A DNA stretch of 64,000 bases, from assembly GCF_004366075.1 (NCBI RefSeq), contig NZ_SODU01000001.1, positions 806,001 through 870,000 on the forward strand, in the 5' to 3' direction. Each line of letters opens with the position of its first letter. The stretch's first letter is position 1. This DNA comes from Kribbella pratensis (GTDB taxonomy: Bacteria; Actinomycetota; Actinomycetes; Propionibacteriales; Kribbellaceae). Below, one piece after another: positions 16,161-25,132 of this stretch. The notes under the pieces were generated by a model. The model was given only the letters and a program-made list of their open reading frames with translations, did no database searches and was not told the origin of the DNA. The translations under genes were made by a program, and so were the position numbers.

Positions 16161-17243
16161 CTACGGTCGCGGCTTGTGGTCGCGGCGGTAGGACTTGCTG
16201 GCGCGGACCCACTCCTTCTTCGCCTCGGTTCGGAGCCGGACGTCCGCACGACGCGCCATGTACGCCGCCTCGCGCCGCAGCTTCACCCAACTGTCGTAGC
16301 GCCGGTACGGCAGCGATCCGTCGTCCAACGCCGCCTGCACCGCGCACCCCGGCTCCATCACGTGCGAGCAGTCCTTGAACTTGCAGTGATCTGCCAACGC
16401 CGTGATGTCCGGGAACGCCGCGGCCAGTCCCTCACCGCTCTCCTGCAGACCGATCCCGCGGAGCCCAGGCGTGTCGATCACGACCCCGCCCTGAGGCAGC
16501 GCGATCAGCTCGCGCCGTACCGAGGTGTGCCGGCCCTTCCCGTCCTCCCGGATGTCCTGCACATCCAGCAACTCCACGCCGGCCAGCGCATTCACCAGCG
16601 ACGACTTGCCCGCGCCACTCGAACCTAGCAACGCTAGCGTCGCGTTCCCCAAGTCCTCAGAACCGCGGAGCAGCGCCCGTACGTCGTCCATGCCCGCGCC
16701 GGTGGTCGCGCTGCACACCAATACGTCTGCACCCGGCGCGGCGACCGCCACGTCCTCGGCCACGGACTCGGCGTCCCCGACGAGGTCGGATTTCGTCAGT
16801 ACGACGACCGGCCGCGCACCGCTCTCCCAGGCCAGCGCCAGGAACCGCTCGATCCGCACGATGTTCGGCTCCGGGACCAGGCCGACGACGATCGCGATCA
16901 CGTCGACGTTCGACGCGAGCACCTGCCCGCGCGACGAGCCGCCGACCTCTGCCCGCACGATCGTCGTACGGCGGGGCAGGACCGACTCGAGCGTGATCCG
17001 GTCGTCCGGCCAGAACCGCAGGACGACCCAGTCCCCTGTGCAGGGGCCGGCCTGCGCGTCGGCGGCCATCTCGGCGAGCAGCGCCCCGGACCAGCTGGCG
17101 CGAACCGGTCCGTCCTCGGTGAACACCGTCGCCAGACCCTTGTCGACCCGGGCGACGCGTCCCGGGACGAGGTCCTCCGGAACGGACTGCAGAAACTCGG
17201 CCGTGGAACTGTCGAGTCCCAGGGCCTGAAGCGTGGCTGACAT
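16161..17243 (-). CDS. rsgA: Ribosome small-subunit-dependent GTPase RsgA
   Basis: RsgA (YjeQ) is a circularly permuted GTPase that checks late 30S subunit maturation; this copy has 360 residues. An N-terminal OB-like region is followed by the permuted GTPase motifs: G4 LTKSDL first, then G1 GSSGAGKSS, and G3 DTPGLRG after it. The C-terminal zinc knuckle CKFKDCSHVMEPGC is complete. AAAGG is eight bases before the ATG. A 19-codon open frame with a strong ribosome site lies just upstream (17277-17336) and could be a leader peptide. Confidence 0.96.
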   Translation of the reverse strand: MSATLQALGLDSSTAEFLQSVPEDLVPGRVARVDKGLATVFTEDGPVRASWSGALLAEMAADAQAGPCTGDWVVLRFWPDDRITLESVLPRRTTIVRAEVGGSSRGQVLASNVDVIAIVVGLVPEPNIVRIERFLALAWESGARPVVVLTKSDLVGDAESVAEDVAVAAPGADVLVCSATTGAGMDDVRALLRGSEDLGNATLALLGSSGAGKSSLVNALAGVELLDVQDIREDGKGRHTSVRRELIALPQGGVVIDTPGLRGIGLQESGEGLAAAFPDITALADHCKFKDCSHVMEPGCAVQAALDDGSLPYRRYDSWVKLRREAAYMARRADVRLRTEAKKEWVRASKSYRRDHKPRP

Positions 17244-17276
17244 GCGGCGAACCTTTCAGAGGGTCCGGCCGCGAGA

Positions 17277-17336
17277 TCAGCTCAGCGGACGGACAGTGCG
17301 GGAGACAACGGCCCACCGGGCCTGTAGCAAGCTCAT
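17277..17336 (-). CDS. Possible 19-residue leader peptide before rsgA
   Basis: The frame has an ATG preceded by GGGAGG at a spacing of eight, one of the stronger ribosome sites in the window, and reads MSLLQARWAVVSRTVRPLS before a TGA. It lies 33 bases upstream of the rsgA ATG on the same strand. No hydrophobic or repeated-codon logic is obvious. I include it because of the ribosome site and position; it could be chance. Confidence 0.4.
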   Translation of the reverse strand: MSLLQARWAVVSRTVRPLS

Positions 17337-17397
17337 GGCAGCTGCCTCCCTTCCGAATCCCAGCGGTCCCGAGCCGGGACCGTGTGTCGCGATGCCG

Positions 17398-18627
17398 TCA
17401 GCCTAGGTCTTCGGTGTCACCCTGCGCACCGGATTTTCCGACCGACGCGGGCTTCCGCGGAGCCTCAGGCTCAACTTGAGCTTCAGGCTCACGCTCAGGT
17501 CGAGGCACAGCGGAGGGAGCAGCCTTCCGGGGCCGCTCCGAGAGCTTCTCGATCTTCCGGCCGACCGTCGCCTCCGGCCGCTCCTCCGACTCCACCGGTG
17601 TCAGCGTGTGATCGTGCTCGTGGTGCGGATCCGGCTCCGCCTTCATCACCGGCTCGACCTCGTCGTGCTCCACCCGGTCGTCGTCCTCCTCGGCGGACGC
17701 AGCCTGCTTGACCTCGGCGACCTGCGCCTTGTGCGGCCACAGCCGGTCCACGACCGCGTTCAGCGCAGCGCCGATCAGGACGGCGATGGCGGTCATGTAG
17801 AGCCACATCAGTACGGCGATCGGCGCCGCCAGCGGACCGTAGATCGACGTACCGCCGACCGTGCTCTGCAGGATCCAGCGGAGCACGAAGCTGCCGAGGA
17901 TCCAGATCGACAACGCCAGGAACGAGCCGGGGAGGTCCGAGACCCACGGCGTACGGATCGGGACCGAGAGGTGGTACAGCGTGTTCAAGAAGCCCGCGGA
18001 CAGGATCGTGACCACCGGCCAGTACAGCTGGTTCAGGAAGTCCAGCCGGTGCGGCAGGAGTGCGTCGACCGCGTCGGGGCCGGCCAGCACCAGCGGCAGG
18101 ACGATCACGCCGATCACCAGCGCCGCGCAGTACAGCGAGAACGACAGCGCGCGGGTCCGGACGATGCCGCGCTTGCCGCCCATCCCGTACATGATCGTGA
18201 TGGTGTCCACGAACACGTTCAGCGCGCGGCTGCCGGACCACAGCGCCAGCACGAAACCGATCGAGATGACGTCCGGGCGGCCGCCGTTCAGCACCTGGTC
18301 CAGCGTCGGGGCGATGACGTTCTTGATCGAGTCGTCGGTCAGCGCCCGCGCGGCCAGGTCGACGATCTGCTGCTTGATGTCGTTGATCGTCTCGACCTCG
18401 AACCACTTGCTCGCGATGTAACCGAGCGAGCCGGCCAGCCCGAAGATCAGCGGCGGCAGCGAGAGGATCGCGAAGAACGCCCCCTCGGCCGCGAGTCCGG
18501 TGACCCGGTAGCGCAGACAGACCCCGATCGTCTGGGTGAGCAGCTTCCAGGTCGTCGCGGGGACCTTGCGGACCCATGCCAATGAGAGGGAGCTCCCACC
18601 AGTGGGTCCTGCCCCAGAACGTGCCAT
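17398..18627 (-). CDS. YihY/BrkB-family membrane protein with acidic tail
   Basis: This 409-residue integral membrane protein belongs to the YihY (formerly RNase BN-like) family, whose function is unsettled. About six helices span residues 30-300; family segments include AEGAFFAILSLPPLIFGLAG near the N-terminus, NVFVDTITIMYG and the last helix region IAVLMWLYMTAIAVLIGAALN. From about residue 305 the protein turns into a long, charged tail rich in Glu, Asp, Pro and His, probably disordered in the cytoplasm. Only 18 bases separate the ATG from the divergent acyl-CoA dehydrogenase start. Confidence 0.9.
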   Translation of the reverse strand: MARSGAGPTGGSSLSLAWVRKVPATTWKLLTQTIGVCLRYRVTGLAAEGAFFAILSLPPLIFGLAGSLGYIASKWFEVETINDIKQQIVDLAARALTDDSIKNVIAPTLDQVLNGGRPDVISIGFVLALWSGSRALNVFVDTITIMYGMGGKRGIVRTRALSFSLYCAALVIGVIVLPLVLAGPDAVDALLPHRLDFLNQLYWPVVTILSAGFLNTLYHLSVPIRTPWVSDLPGSFLALSIWILGSFVLRWILQSTVGGTSIYGPLAAPIAVLMWLYMTAIAVLIGAALNAVVDRLWPHKAQVAEVKQAASAEEDDDRVEHDEVEPVMKAEPDPHHEHDHTLTPVESEERPEATVGRKIEKLSERPRKAAPSAVPRPEREPEAQVEPEAPRKPASVGKSGAQGDTEDLG

Positions 18628-18633
18628 ACCGCT

Positions 18634-18640
18634 TACCGTA
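18634..18640. promoter_or_regulatory. Symmetric -10 element serving two leaderless genes
   Basis: TACCGTA reads as TACCGT on the plus strand and TACGGT on the minus strand. The plus-strand hexamer places the start on the ATG at 18646, and the minus-strand hexamer places it within one base of the ATG at 18627. One short element could thus drive both divergent genes. Confidence 0.7.
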
Positions 18641-18645
18641 CTGAC

Positions 18646-20271
18646 ATGGCGGACCCATTCGCGGTAACGAATCAGGCTCCCCCACTGCGGGGCGTGAACT
18701 TCTTCACCCGGGACGCGGCGCTCTGTGACGCTCTGCGTCCGTACGCCGACCTCACCGGGGATCTCACAGCCGATCCCGATCTGCTCCGGATCGGCGAGCT
18801 CGCGGGATCCGAGGAGGCGCTGTCTCACGCTCTCCCGGCGAACCAGAACGCGCCGGTGCTGCGCACCCACGACCGCTACGGGAACCGGATCGACGAGGTC
18901 GAGTTCCACCCGTCGTGGCACTGGCTGATGGAGCAGGCCGTCGGATTCGGGCTGCAAGCGGCGCCGTGGACGAGCGAGCGCCCTTCACCGCACCTGACCC
19001 GCGCGGCCGGGTTCTACCTGTGGTCGCAGGTCGAGCCGGGCCACGGCTGCCCGATCTCGATGACGTACGCCGCCGTGCCCGCCCTCAAGGTGGACGCGCA
19101 ACTCGCGAAGGAGTGGGTCCCGCAGCTCGCCTCCACGCAGTACGACGTACGCCGGCTGCCAGCAGCGAGTAAGAACGGCGTTCTCGCCGGGATGGGGATG
19201 ACCGAGAAGCAGGGCGGTTCCGACGTACGGGCGAACCTCACGACGGCGACGCCCGCCGGCGACGTGTACCAACTGAACGGGCACAAGTGGTTCTGCTCGG
19301 CCCCGCAGGTGGACGTTTTCCTCGTCCTCGCGCAGGCGCCGGACGGGCTGAGCTGCTTCGTCGTACCGCGGGTCCTTGCCGACGGCAACCGGAACCCGTT
19401 CGCCCTGCAGCGGCTGAAGGACAAGCTCGGCAACCGCTCGAACGCCTCCAGCGAGGTCGAGTTCCACGGCACGATCGGGTACCGCCTCGGGGACGAGGGC
19501 GCCGGCGTACGGACCATCATCGAGATGGTCGCGGCGACCCGGCTGGACTGCGTGCTCGGCTCGGCCGCGCTCCAGCGGCGCGCACTCGTCGAGGCGAGCT
19601 GGCACACGCAGCACCGGTCGGCCTTCGGCGGCCTGCTCGCCGACAAGCCCGCGATGCAGAACGTGCTCGCCGATCTCGCGCTGGAGAGCGAGGCAGCCAC
19701 CGCGCTCGCCATGCGCCTGGCCGCCGCAGTGGATTCCTCAGACCCGAAGGAAGCAGCATTCCGGCGGATCGGGCTGCCGCTCGCGAAGTTCTGGGTGTGC
19801 AAGCGGACGCCGTTCATGGTCGCGGAGGCGCTGGAGTGCCTCGGCGGCAACGGGTACGTCGAGGAGTCCGGGCTGCCGCTGCTCTACCGGGAGTCGCCGC
19901 TGAACTCGATCTGGGAAGGATCGGGCAACGTCAACGCGCTCGACGTACTGCGTGCGCTCCGCCGGCCGGAGTCGCTCGAGGCGTGGCTGCTCGAGGTCGG
20001 CTCGGTGCAGGGTGCCGATGCGCGGCTCGATGCGGCGGTGAACGACGTACTGCAAGCGCTTGCTGACATCGAGAACGCCGAGGCCGGTGCTCGCAGACTG
20101 GCCGCGCGAATGGCCCTGTGTCTCCAGGCTTCGTTGCTGATCCGGCACTCGACGCCGGAGGTCGCTGACGCATTCGTTGCGTCCCGGCTGGCCAACGACT
20201 GGGGCGGTGTGTTCGGGACGCTGCCACGGACCACACCGTTCGCTGGCATTGTCGAACGCACGATAGGGTGA
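18646..20271 (+). CDS. AidB-like acyl-CoA dehydrogenase
   Basis: This FAD-dependent acyl-CoA dehydrogenase homologue of the AidB branch has 541 residues, longer than the usual 380-residue enzymes. The N-terminal extension begins NQAPPLRGVNFF as in AidB. GMTEKQGGSDVRANLT marks the FAD-binding barrel and ECLGGNGYVEESGLPLLYRE the C-terminal helical domain. AidB proteins have dehydrogenase activity in vitro and protect DNA during alkylation stress in E. coli; the role here is not known. Its 3' end carries the likely promoter of glyA, and the ZTP riboswitch begins at its stop codon. Confidence 0.92.
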   Translation: MADPFAVTNQAPPLRGVNFFTRDAALCDALRPYADLTGDLTADPDLLRIGELAGSEEALSHALPANQNAPVLRTHDRYGNRIDEVEFHPSWHWLMEQAVGFGLQAAPWTSERPSPHLTRAAGFYLWSQVEPGHGCPISMTYAAVPALKVDAQLAKEWVPQLASTQYDVRRLPAASKNGVLAGMGMTEKQGGSDVRANLTTATPAGDVYQLNGHKWFCSAPQVDVFLVLAQAPDGLSCFVVPRVLADGNRNPFALQRLKDKLGNRSNASSEVEFHGTIGYRLGDEGAGVRTIIEMVAATRLDCVLGSAALQRRALVEASWHTQHRSAFGGLLADKPAMQNVLADLALESEAATALAMRLAAAVDSSDPKEAAFRRIGLPLAKFWVCKRTPFMVAEALECLGGNGYVEESGLPLLYRESPLNSIWEGSGNVNALDVLRALRRPESLEAWLLEVGSVQGADARLDAAVNDVLQALADIENAEAGARRLAARMALCLQASLLIRHSTPEVADAFVASRLANDWGGVFGTLPRTTPFAGIVERTIG

Positions 20272-20350
20272 GCGAGTCGCGACTGGCGCGCTGAAGGTGG
20301 AGAACCACCGGGGAGCGAAACCCGTCGGCACCGTGCGCCTGGGTGCCTTC
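20270..20350 (+). promoter_or_regulatory. ZTP (pfl) riboswitch upstream of glyA
   Basis: The conserved blocks of the pfl motif are all present in order: GTCGCGACTGGCG (about 20276-20288), a hairpin GGTGGAGAACCACC, the invariant GGGGAGCG after it, and the terminal GCGCCTGGG (about 20335-20343) that pairs back to form the pseudoknot. ZTP riboswitches sense the folate-stress alarmone ZMP/ZTP and often control glyA in actinobacteria. A TAGGGT -10 lies at 20264-20269, inside the end of the previous gene. The control step (transcription or translation) cannot be read directly. Confidence 0.88.
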
Positions 20351-20379
20351 GACCCACTGCAACCGCAGGAGAGACAACG

Positions 20380-21828
20380 ATGACTCAGTCCTTCGACGCC
20401 GCCGCCGCGTCGGCCGCGTACAACAACGCGCTGCAGGTGATCGCCGCGGTGGAACCCACCATCGCCGGCGCGATCAAGGCCGAACTCGCCGACCAGCGGT
20501 CCTCGCTGAAGCTGATCGCGAGCGAGAACTACGCCTCCCCCGCCACCCTGCTCACGATGGGCAACTGGCTGTCGGACAAGTACGCCGAGGGCACCATCGG
20601 GCACCGCTTCTACGCCGGCTGCCAGAACGTCGACACCGTCGAGCAGGCGGCCGCGGACCACGCCAAGGCCCTGTTCAACGCGCCCCACGCCTACGTCCAG
20701 CCGCACTCCGGCATCGACGCGAACCTGGTCGCGTTCTGGGCGATCCTGGCGCAGCGGATCGAGTCCCCGGCACTGGCCGAGGCGGGCGCGAAGCACGTCA
20801 ACGACCTGACCGACGAGGACTGGACCAAGCTCCGCAAGGCGCTCGGCGACCAGAAGATGCTCGGCATGTCACTGGACGCCGGTGGTCACCTGACGCACGG
20901 CTTCCGGCCGAACATCTCCGGCAAGATGTTCAACCAGCACTCCTACGGCACCGACCCGGAGACCGGACTGCTCGACTACGACCTCGTTGCCGAGCAGGCG
21001 CGCGAGTTCAAGCCGCTGATCCTGATCGCCGGCTACTCGGCGTACCCGCGCAGGATCAACTTCGCCAAGATGCGCGAGATCGCCGACGAGGTCGGCGCCA
21101 CCCTGATGGTCGACATGGCGCACTTCGCCGGCCTGGTCGCGGGCAAGGTCTTCACCGGCGACTTCGACCCGGTCCCGCACGCACACGTAACCACGACCAC
21201 GACCCACAAGTCGCTGCGCGGCCCGCGCGGCGGCATGGTGCTCTGCCAGCCGGAGTACGCCGACGCCGTCGACCGGGGTTGCCCGATGGTGCTGGGCGGT
21301 CCGCTCAGCCAGACGATGGCCGCGAAGGCGGTCGCACTCGCCGAGGCGCGGCAGCCGTCGTTCCAGGAGTACGCGCAGGCCGTCGCCGACAACGCGGTCA
21401 CGCTGGCCGAGGGCCTGATGAAGCGTGGCGTGAAGCTGGTGACGGACGGCACCGAGAACCATCTGGTGCTGCTGGACGTCTCGTCGTACGGCATCACCGG
21501 CCGGCAGGCCGAGTCGGCGCTGCTCGACGCGGGCATCGTCACGAACCGGAACGCCGTACCGCGGGACCCGAACGGCGCCTGGTACACCTCCGGTGTCCGG
21601 ATCGGTACGCCGGCCCTCACCACGCGCGGCTTCGGCAGCGGCGAGTTCGACCGGGTCGCGGAGCTGATCGTCGACGTCCTGTCCTCGACCACGCCGACCA
21701 CGACCGCGGCGGGCGCCCCGTCCAAGGCGAAGTACGTGCTGGCCGACGGTGTGGCCGACAAGACCAAGGCCGCTTCGGCCGAGATGCTCGACAAGTTCCC
21801 GCTGTACCCGGGCCTCGAGCTCAGCTGA
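20380..21828 (+). CDS. glyA: Serine hydroxymethyltransferase
   Basis: GlyA interconverts serine and glycine with tetrahydrofolate and is the main source of one-carbon units. The 482 residues include [11 protein letters not shown], the YAEG segment, the PLP-lysine region [14 protein letters not shown], and NRNAVPRDP near the C-terminus. It is about 65 residues longer than E. coli GlyA because of an insertion around residues 125-165 (ending [19 protein letters not shown]) and a longer tail, as in many actinobacterial homologues. AGGAG lies eight bases before the ATG. Control by the upstream ZTP riboswitch links it to folate status. Confidence 0.97.
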   Translation: MTQSFDAAAASAAYNNALQVIAAVEPTIAGAIKAELADQRSSLKLIASENYASPATLLTMGNWLSDKYAEGTIGHRFYAGCQNVDTVEQAAADHAKALFNAPHAYVQPHSGIDANLVAFWAILAQRIESPALAEAGAKHVNDLTDEDWTKLRKALGDQKMLGMSLDAGGHLTHGFRPNISGKMFNQHSYGTDPETGLLDYDLVAEQAREFKPLILIAGYSAYPRRINFAKMREIADEVGATLMVDMAHFAGLVAGKVFTGDFDPVPHAHVTTTTTHKSLRGPRGGMVLCQPEYADAVDRGCPMVLGGPLSQTMAAKAVALAEARQPSFQEYAQAVADNAVTLAEGLMKRGVKLVTDGTENHLVLLDVSSYGITGRQAESALLDAGIVTNRNAVPRDPNGAWYTSGVRIGTPALTTRGFGSGEFDRVAELIVDVLSSTTPTTTAAGAPSKAKYVLADGVADKTKAASAEMLDKFPLYPGLELS

Positions 21829-21836
21829 CGCACGTC

Positions 21837-21873
21837 GCGGCGCCCGCTCCTCGTGTCGGGGAGCGGGCGCCGC
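21837..21873. terminator. Terminator between convergent glyA and MFS gene
   Basis: GCGGCGCCCGCTCC and GGAGCGGGCGCCGC form a 14-base GC-rich stem with a short loop, eight bases past the glyA stop and ten before the end of the convergent gene. It is likely to act in both directions. Confidence 0.85.
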
Positions 21874-21882
21874 TTCGTCTGG

Positions 21883-23436
21883 TCAGACGTCCTGCTTGAC
21901 TCCCATCAGGGCGTCCTGCGAGGGCTTCTCGGCTCTCGCGGGCATCAGGACCGCGGCGAGGATCGCGCCGGCGACGGCGATGCCGGCCGAGACCCACATC
22001 GTGGTGTTGAGACTGTCGATGAAGGCGTCCCGGACGTTGTCCAGCAGTTCCGGCGAACCAGCCTTCTCGGCGACCGCGAGCCCGCCGGCCAGGCTCTTCT
22101 CCACCGCGTCGGCTGCCTGCGCGGGCAACCCGGCGGTGTCGACGTTGTTCCGGTAGACCGAGTTCAGCACGGTGCCGAGTACGGCGACGCCGACCGTCCC
22201 GCCGACCTGTCGAAACGCTTGCAGCAAGCCCGATCCGGTCCCCGCCCGCTCCGGGTCGAGTACGCCGAGTGCCGCGTTCATTGCCTGCGGCATCGAGCAT
22301 CCGAGGCCGAAGCCGACGACTGCAAACCAGATCGCGGTGTACCCGTACCCGGTCCCGAGATCGGTGAAGGCACCGAGCACGAACCCGGCCGCCATCACCA
22401 CGAACCCGGACATCACCACCAGCCGCGTGCCGGCCTTCGCCTCCACCGGCTCGGCCAGCTTCGCGCCGACCGTCATACCGCCGATGAACGGCAGCAACTT
22501 GAGACCGGTGTGCAGCGCGTCCGATCCGTTGATGCCCTGGAAGTACTGCGGCATCGTGAACAGCAACCCGAAGATCGCGAACACCGATACCGTCAGCAGT
22601 ACGGCGCCACCGGTGAACACCCGCTCGCTGAACAGCCGCAGCTCGATCAACGGTTCGCTGGTGCGCCGCTGCCACAGCAGGAACCCGGCGATCAGTACGA
22701 CGGCGAGCCCGAGGAACACGATCGTCACGGTGTCGCCCCAGGACGCCTCGCCTGCTTTGGTCACGCCGTACACGAGGGCCGCGAGACCGGCGCTCGACAG
22801 GATCATGCCGAGCCAGTCGATCGCCGGGCGGCTCGCGCTCCGGCTCTCCGGAACGAGCAGCGTGACTGCTAGCGCTGCTAGGAAGGCGATCGGGATGTTG
22901 ATCACGAAGATCCACTGCCAGCCGGCGTGGTCGAGCAGCAGACCGCCGACGATCGGGCCGAGCGGCATACCGATGCTGTTGGCAACGACGAAGAACCCAA
23001 TCGCTTTCTTCCGCTCCTCCGCGGTGCGGAACAGCACGGTGATCAGCGAGAGCGCGACCGGGACGATCATGGCCGCGCCGATCCCGAGGAACGCGCGGGC
23101 GGCGATCAGTTGGCCGGCCGAGTCCGCCAGCGCGCAGGCGAGCGACGCGAGGCCGAACAGGGAGAGCGCTATCGCGATGATCTTGCGCCGCCCGTACCGG
23201 TCGCCGAGCAGACCGGCCGGCAGCAGCAACGCGGCGAGCACCAGGTTGTAGCTGTTCGCCATCCACTGCAGCTGACTGGTGGACGCCTCCAGGTCCTTCG
23301 CCAGCGTCGGCAGCGCGACGTTGAGCACGGTGGTGTCCAGACCGAGCACGAGCACAGCGAGACACAGTGCGATGAGTACACCGAAGCGGCGGGCGCCGGT
23401 CAGCGTCTGCCCTCCGGTATCGATGGTCGAGGTCAT
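21883..23436 (-). CDS. MFS drug exporter, DHA2 family (14 helices)
   Basis: This proton-driven multidrug exporter of the EmrB/QacA (DHA2) type has 517 residues. Helix 1 holds the signature LDTTVLNVALPTL, motif A is GDRYGRRK, and motif C is in RAFLGIGAAMIVPVALSLI. The length fits 14 helices; a long soluble loop near the C-terminus (ADAVEKSLAGGLAVAEKAGS) is typical. A MarR-type regulator is divergent, with a 24-bp AT-rich operator between them. TAATTT six bases before the ATG suggests a leaderless message whose -10 lies inside the operator. Confidence 0.92.
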   Translation of the reverse strand: MTSTIDTGGQTLTGARRFGVLIALCLAVLVLGLDTTVLNVALPTLAKDLEASTSQLQWMANSYNLVLAALLLPAGLLGDRYGRRKIIAIALSLFGLASLACALADSAGQLIAARAFLGIGAAMIVPVALSLITVLFRTAEERKKAIGFFVVANSIGMPLGPIVGGLLLDHAGWQWIFVINIPIAFLAALAVTLLVPESRSASRPAIDWLGMILSSAGLAALVYGVTKAGEASWGDTVTIVFLGLAVVLIAGFLLWQRRTSEPLIELRLFSERVFTGGAVLLTVSVFAIFGLLFTMPQYFQGINGSDALHTGLKLLPFIGGMTVGAKLAEPVEAKAGTRLVVMSGFVVMAAGFVLGAFTDLGTGYGYTAIWFAVVGFGLGCSMPQAMNAALGVLDPERAGTGSGLLQAFRQVGGTVGVAVLGTVLNSVYRNNVDTAGLPAQAADAVEKSLAGGLAVAEKAGSPELLDNVRDAFIDSLNTTMWVSAGIAVAGAILAAVLMPARAEKPSQDALMGVKQDV

Positions 23437-23443
23437 GAATTCA

Positions 23444-23467
23444 AATTATCAGAAGTCTGTGATAATT
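23444..23467. promoter_or_regulatory. MarR operator in the exporter/regulator intergenic region
   Basis: AATTATCA (23444-23451) and TGATAATT (23460-23467) are perfect eight-base arms around an eight-base spacer. The site overlaps the -10 of the exporter and lies in a 62-bp AT-rich gap in GC-rich DNA, as expected for repression of both genes by the adjacent MarR protein. Confidence 0.8.
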
Positions 23468-23498
23468 GCGATAGATCAGATTACTGTAAGCTTCAACC

Positions 23499-23969
23499 AT
23501 GGGTGAGGAACCGAGCCGGGAGGCCGTCAGCCAGTTCGTCGAGCGCTTCGCGGGGGTGCTGGCGAACAGCGGCGTACCGACGATGTCGGCACGGGTGATG
23601 GGCGCGATGCTGGTCAGCCCGACCGGGACGATGACGGCGGCCGAGCTCGCCGAGGCGCTGCAGATCAGCCAGCCGGCCGTGTCCGGCGCCGTACGTCAGC
23701 TGCTTCAGGTCTCCTTCATCACCCGCGAACGGCTGCCCGGCTCGCGCAAGGACCACTACCGGATCCGCGAGGACGTCTTCGCCGCGATCCTGGAACGTCG
23801 CAACCTGGCCCTCAGCGAGTGGGAGTCGACCAGCCGCTCCGGCGCGTCCCTGTTCGGCGAGGACTCCCCCGTCGGCCGCCGCCTCACCGAAGCCGCCGAC
23901 TTCTTCGCCTTCATCCACGCCGACATGGACCAAATGATCAAGAACTGGCGCGCGGAACACCCGCGATGA
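23499..23969 (+). CDS. MarR/GbsR-type transcription regulator
   Basis: This 156-residue winged-helix regulator has its helix-turn-helix at about residues 45-85 (MTAAELAEALQISQPAVSGAV) and a wing with ERLPGSRKDHYRI. Long helices at both ends should form the dimer. It is divergent from the DHA2 exporter and is probably its ligand-released repressor, acting at the palindrome between them and on its own TACTGT promoter (23482-23487). It overlaps the next gene by four bases, so the two are probably cotranscribed. Confidence 0.92.
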   Translation: MGEEPSREAVSQFVERFAGVLANSGVPTMSARVMGAMLVSPTGTMTAAELAEALQISQPAVSGAVRQLLQVSFITRERLPGSRKDHYRIREDVFAAILERRNLALSEWESTSRSGASLFGEDSPVGRRLTEAADFFAFIHADMDQMIKNWRAEHPR

Positions 23970-25132
23970 ACCGTCGCGAAGCGAACCAGCTCGTCGGTAC
24001 GGCGTGGTTGGACAGCGACTACCGGACGTGGTGGGAGACGCGCGTCATGCGGCGGCGCGTGCCGCTCTACCGCGTCGGAGTCGCCGCCGTGCGTGCACTG
24101 AACGCGGTGACGGGTGGTGCGAACCGGCCGTCGCTGAAGGTCACCCGGTGGAACCGGATCGGGCCACACGGCGGCACCTTCGTGATGGACAAGCTCGAGA
24201 CGATGACCGGACGGACCGATCATCCGGTCACCTCGCGGGCCGAGCTGCGCGCACGGACCTCGTTCGCGTCCCGGCTGGCACGGGCCGTCTCCGCGGACGA
24301 GTGGCCGCAGATCATCGCCGAGCACGAGCGGCGCCGGCGTGGCGAGCGTCCGCAGTACCGGTATGTCGGCCATCGGCCGCTGAACGCGACCTCGCACGCG
24401 TTGATGGACGAGGCGTGGGTCCGGGGCGAGCTGCCGACGGATCAGTACCGGGCGTGGAACGTGCTGAAGCATGAGGACGAGGGAGCGTTCTACAGCGAGT
24501 TCTTCACCGACGGGGATGCTCGCGGTTATCCCGGTGGTGAGACGAATCCCGGCTTCCGGCGGGGGCGGATCATGTTCGACGTCAGTTGGCGGGAGAAAGC
24601 GTCGCTGGCGGGTGAGCGCCACGTACTCCGTCGCAGCCGGATCCTCCGCGCTAAGGAACTGGTCAAGTTCTTCCGCACGGAGCTCAAAGAAGCCGTCCGG
24701 CCGCCCGTATCCTCCCCGGCGCAACCACTCCCGGCTGAACCGCCCACACACCACGCGGTCTACACCGAGCCAGTTGTCGCCGCGATCGCCGATTTCACCA
24801 AGCCCGAGACCCTGCGCTCCCCCACCGCCCGCGGCGAAACCACGCCGGATCGCAAACGCGCCTCGGCCATCGACCTCGCCAACACCGTCGCCAAGGCACT
24901 CCCACCAGCCGTACCAGCAAGAGCGGTGGGCGCGGCTGACCAAGAGGCGGCGGCTGACGGACAGGCGGGAGTGGTCAGCAGTGGGGTGGTCGAGGAAGGT
25001 CGGTCAGGATTTGGCGAGCCACCGCCAGGGCAAGCTCGTCCGCCCCATGGGGCGCAACAATCTGCGCACCCACCGGTAGCCCGTCCGCCAGTCCCGCCGG
25101 GACACTCACCGCGGGATGCCCAGTCACGTTGA
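23966..25132 (+). CDS. Hypothetical protein, tail antisense to the amidase gene
   Basis: The protein has 388 residues and no function I recognise. The first 250 residues are rich in Trp, Arg and Tyr (TAWLDSDYRTWWETRVMRRR; EDEGAFYSEFFTDG) and look folded; there is no signal peptide or helix. From about residue 255 it is Pro/Ala-rich and of low complexity, and the last 52 residues are coded opposite the end of the amidase gene. The ATG overlaps the MarR stop (ATGA), so it probably belongs to that operon. The C-terminal tail may be read-through into noncoding DNA rather than selected sequence. Confidence 0.65.
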   Translation: MNRREANQLVGTAWLDSDYRTWWETRVMRRRVPLYRVGVAAVRALNAVTGGANRPSLKVTRWNRIGPHGGTFVMDKLETMTGRTDHPVTSRAELRARTSFASRLARAVSADEWPQIIAEHERRRRGERPQYRYVGHRPLNATSHALMDEAWVRGELPTDQYRAWNVLKHEDEGAFYSEFFTDGDARGYPGGETNPGFRRGRIMFDVSWREKASLAGERHVLRRSRILRAKELVKFFRTELKEAVRPPVSSPAQPLPAEPPTHHAVYTEPVVAAIADFTKPETLRSPTARGETTPDRKRASAIDLANTVAKALPPAVPARAVGAADQEAAADGQAGVVSSGVVEEGRSGFGEPPPGQARPPHGAQQSAHPPVARPPVPPGHSPRDAQSR

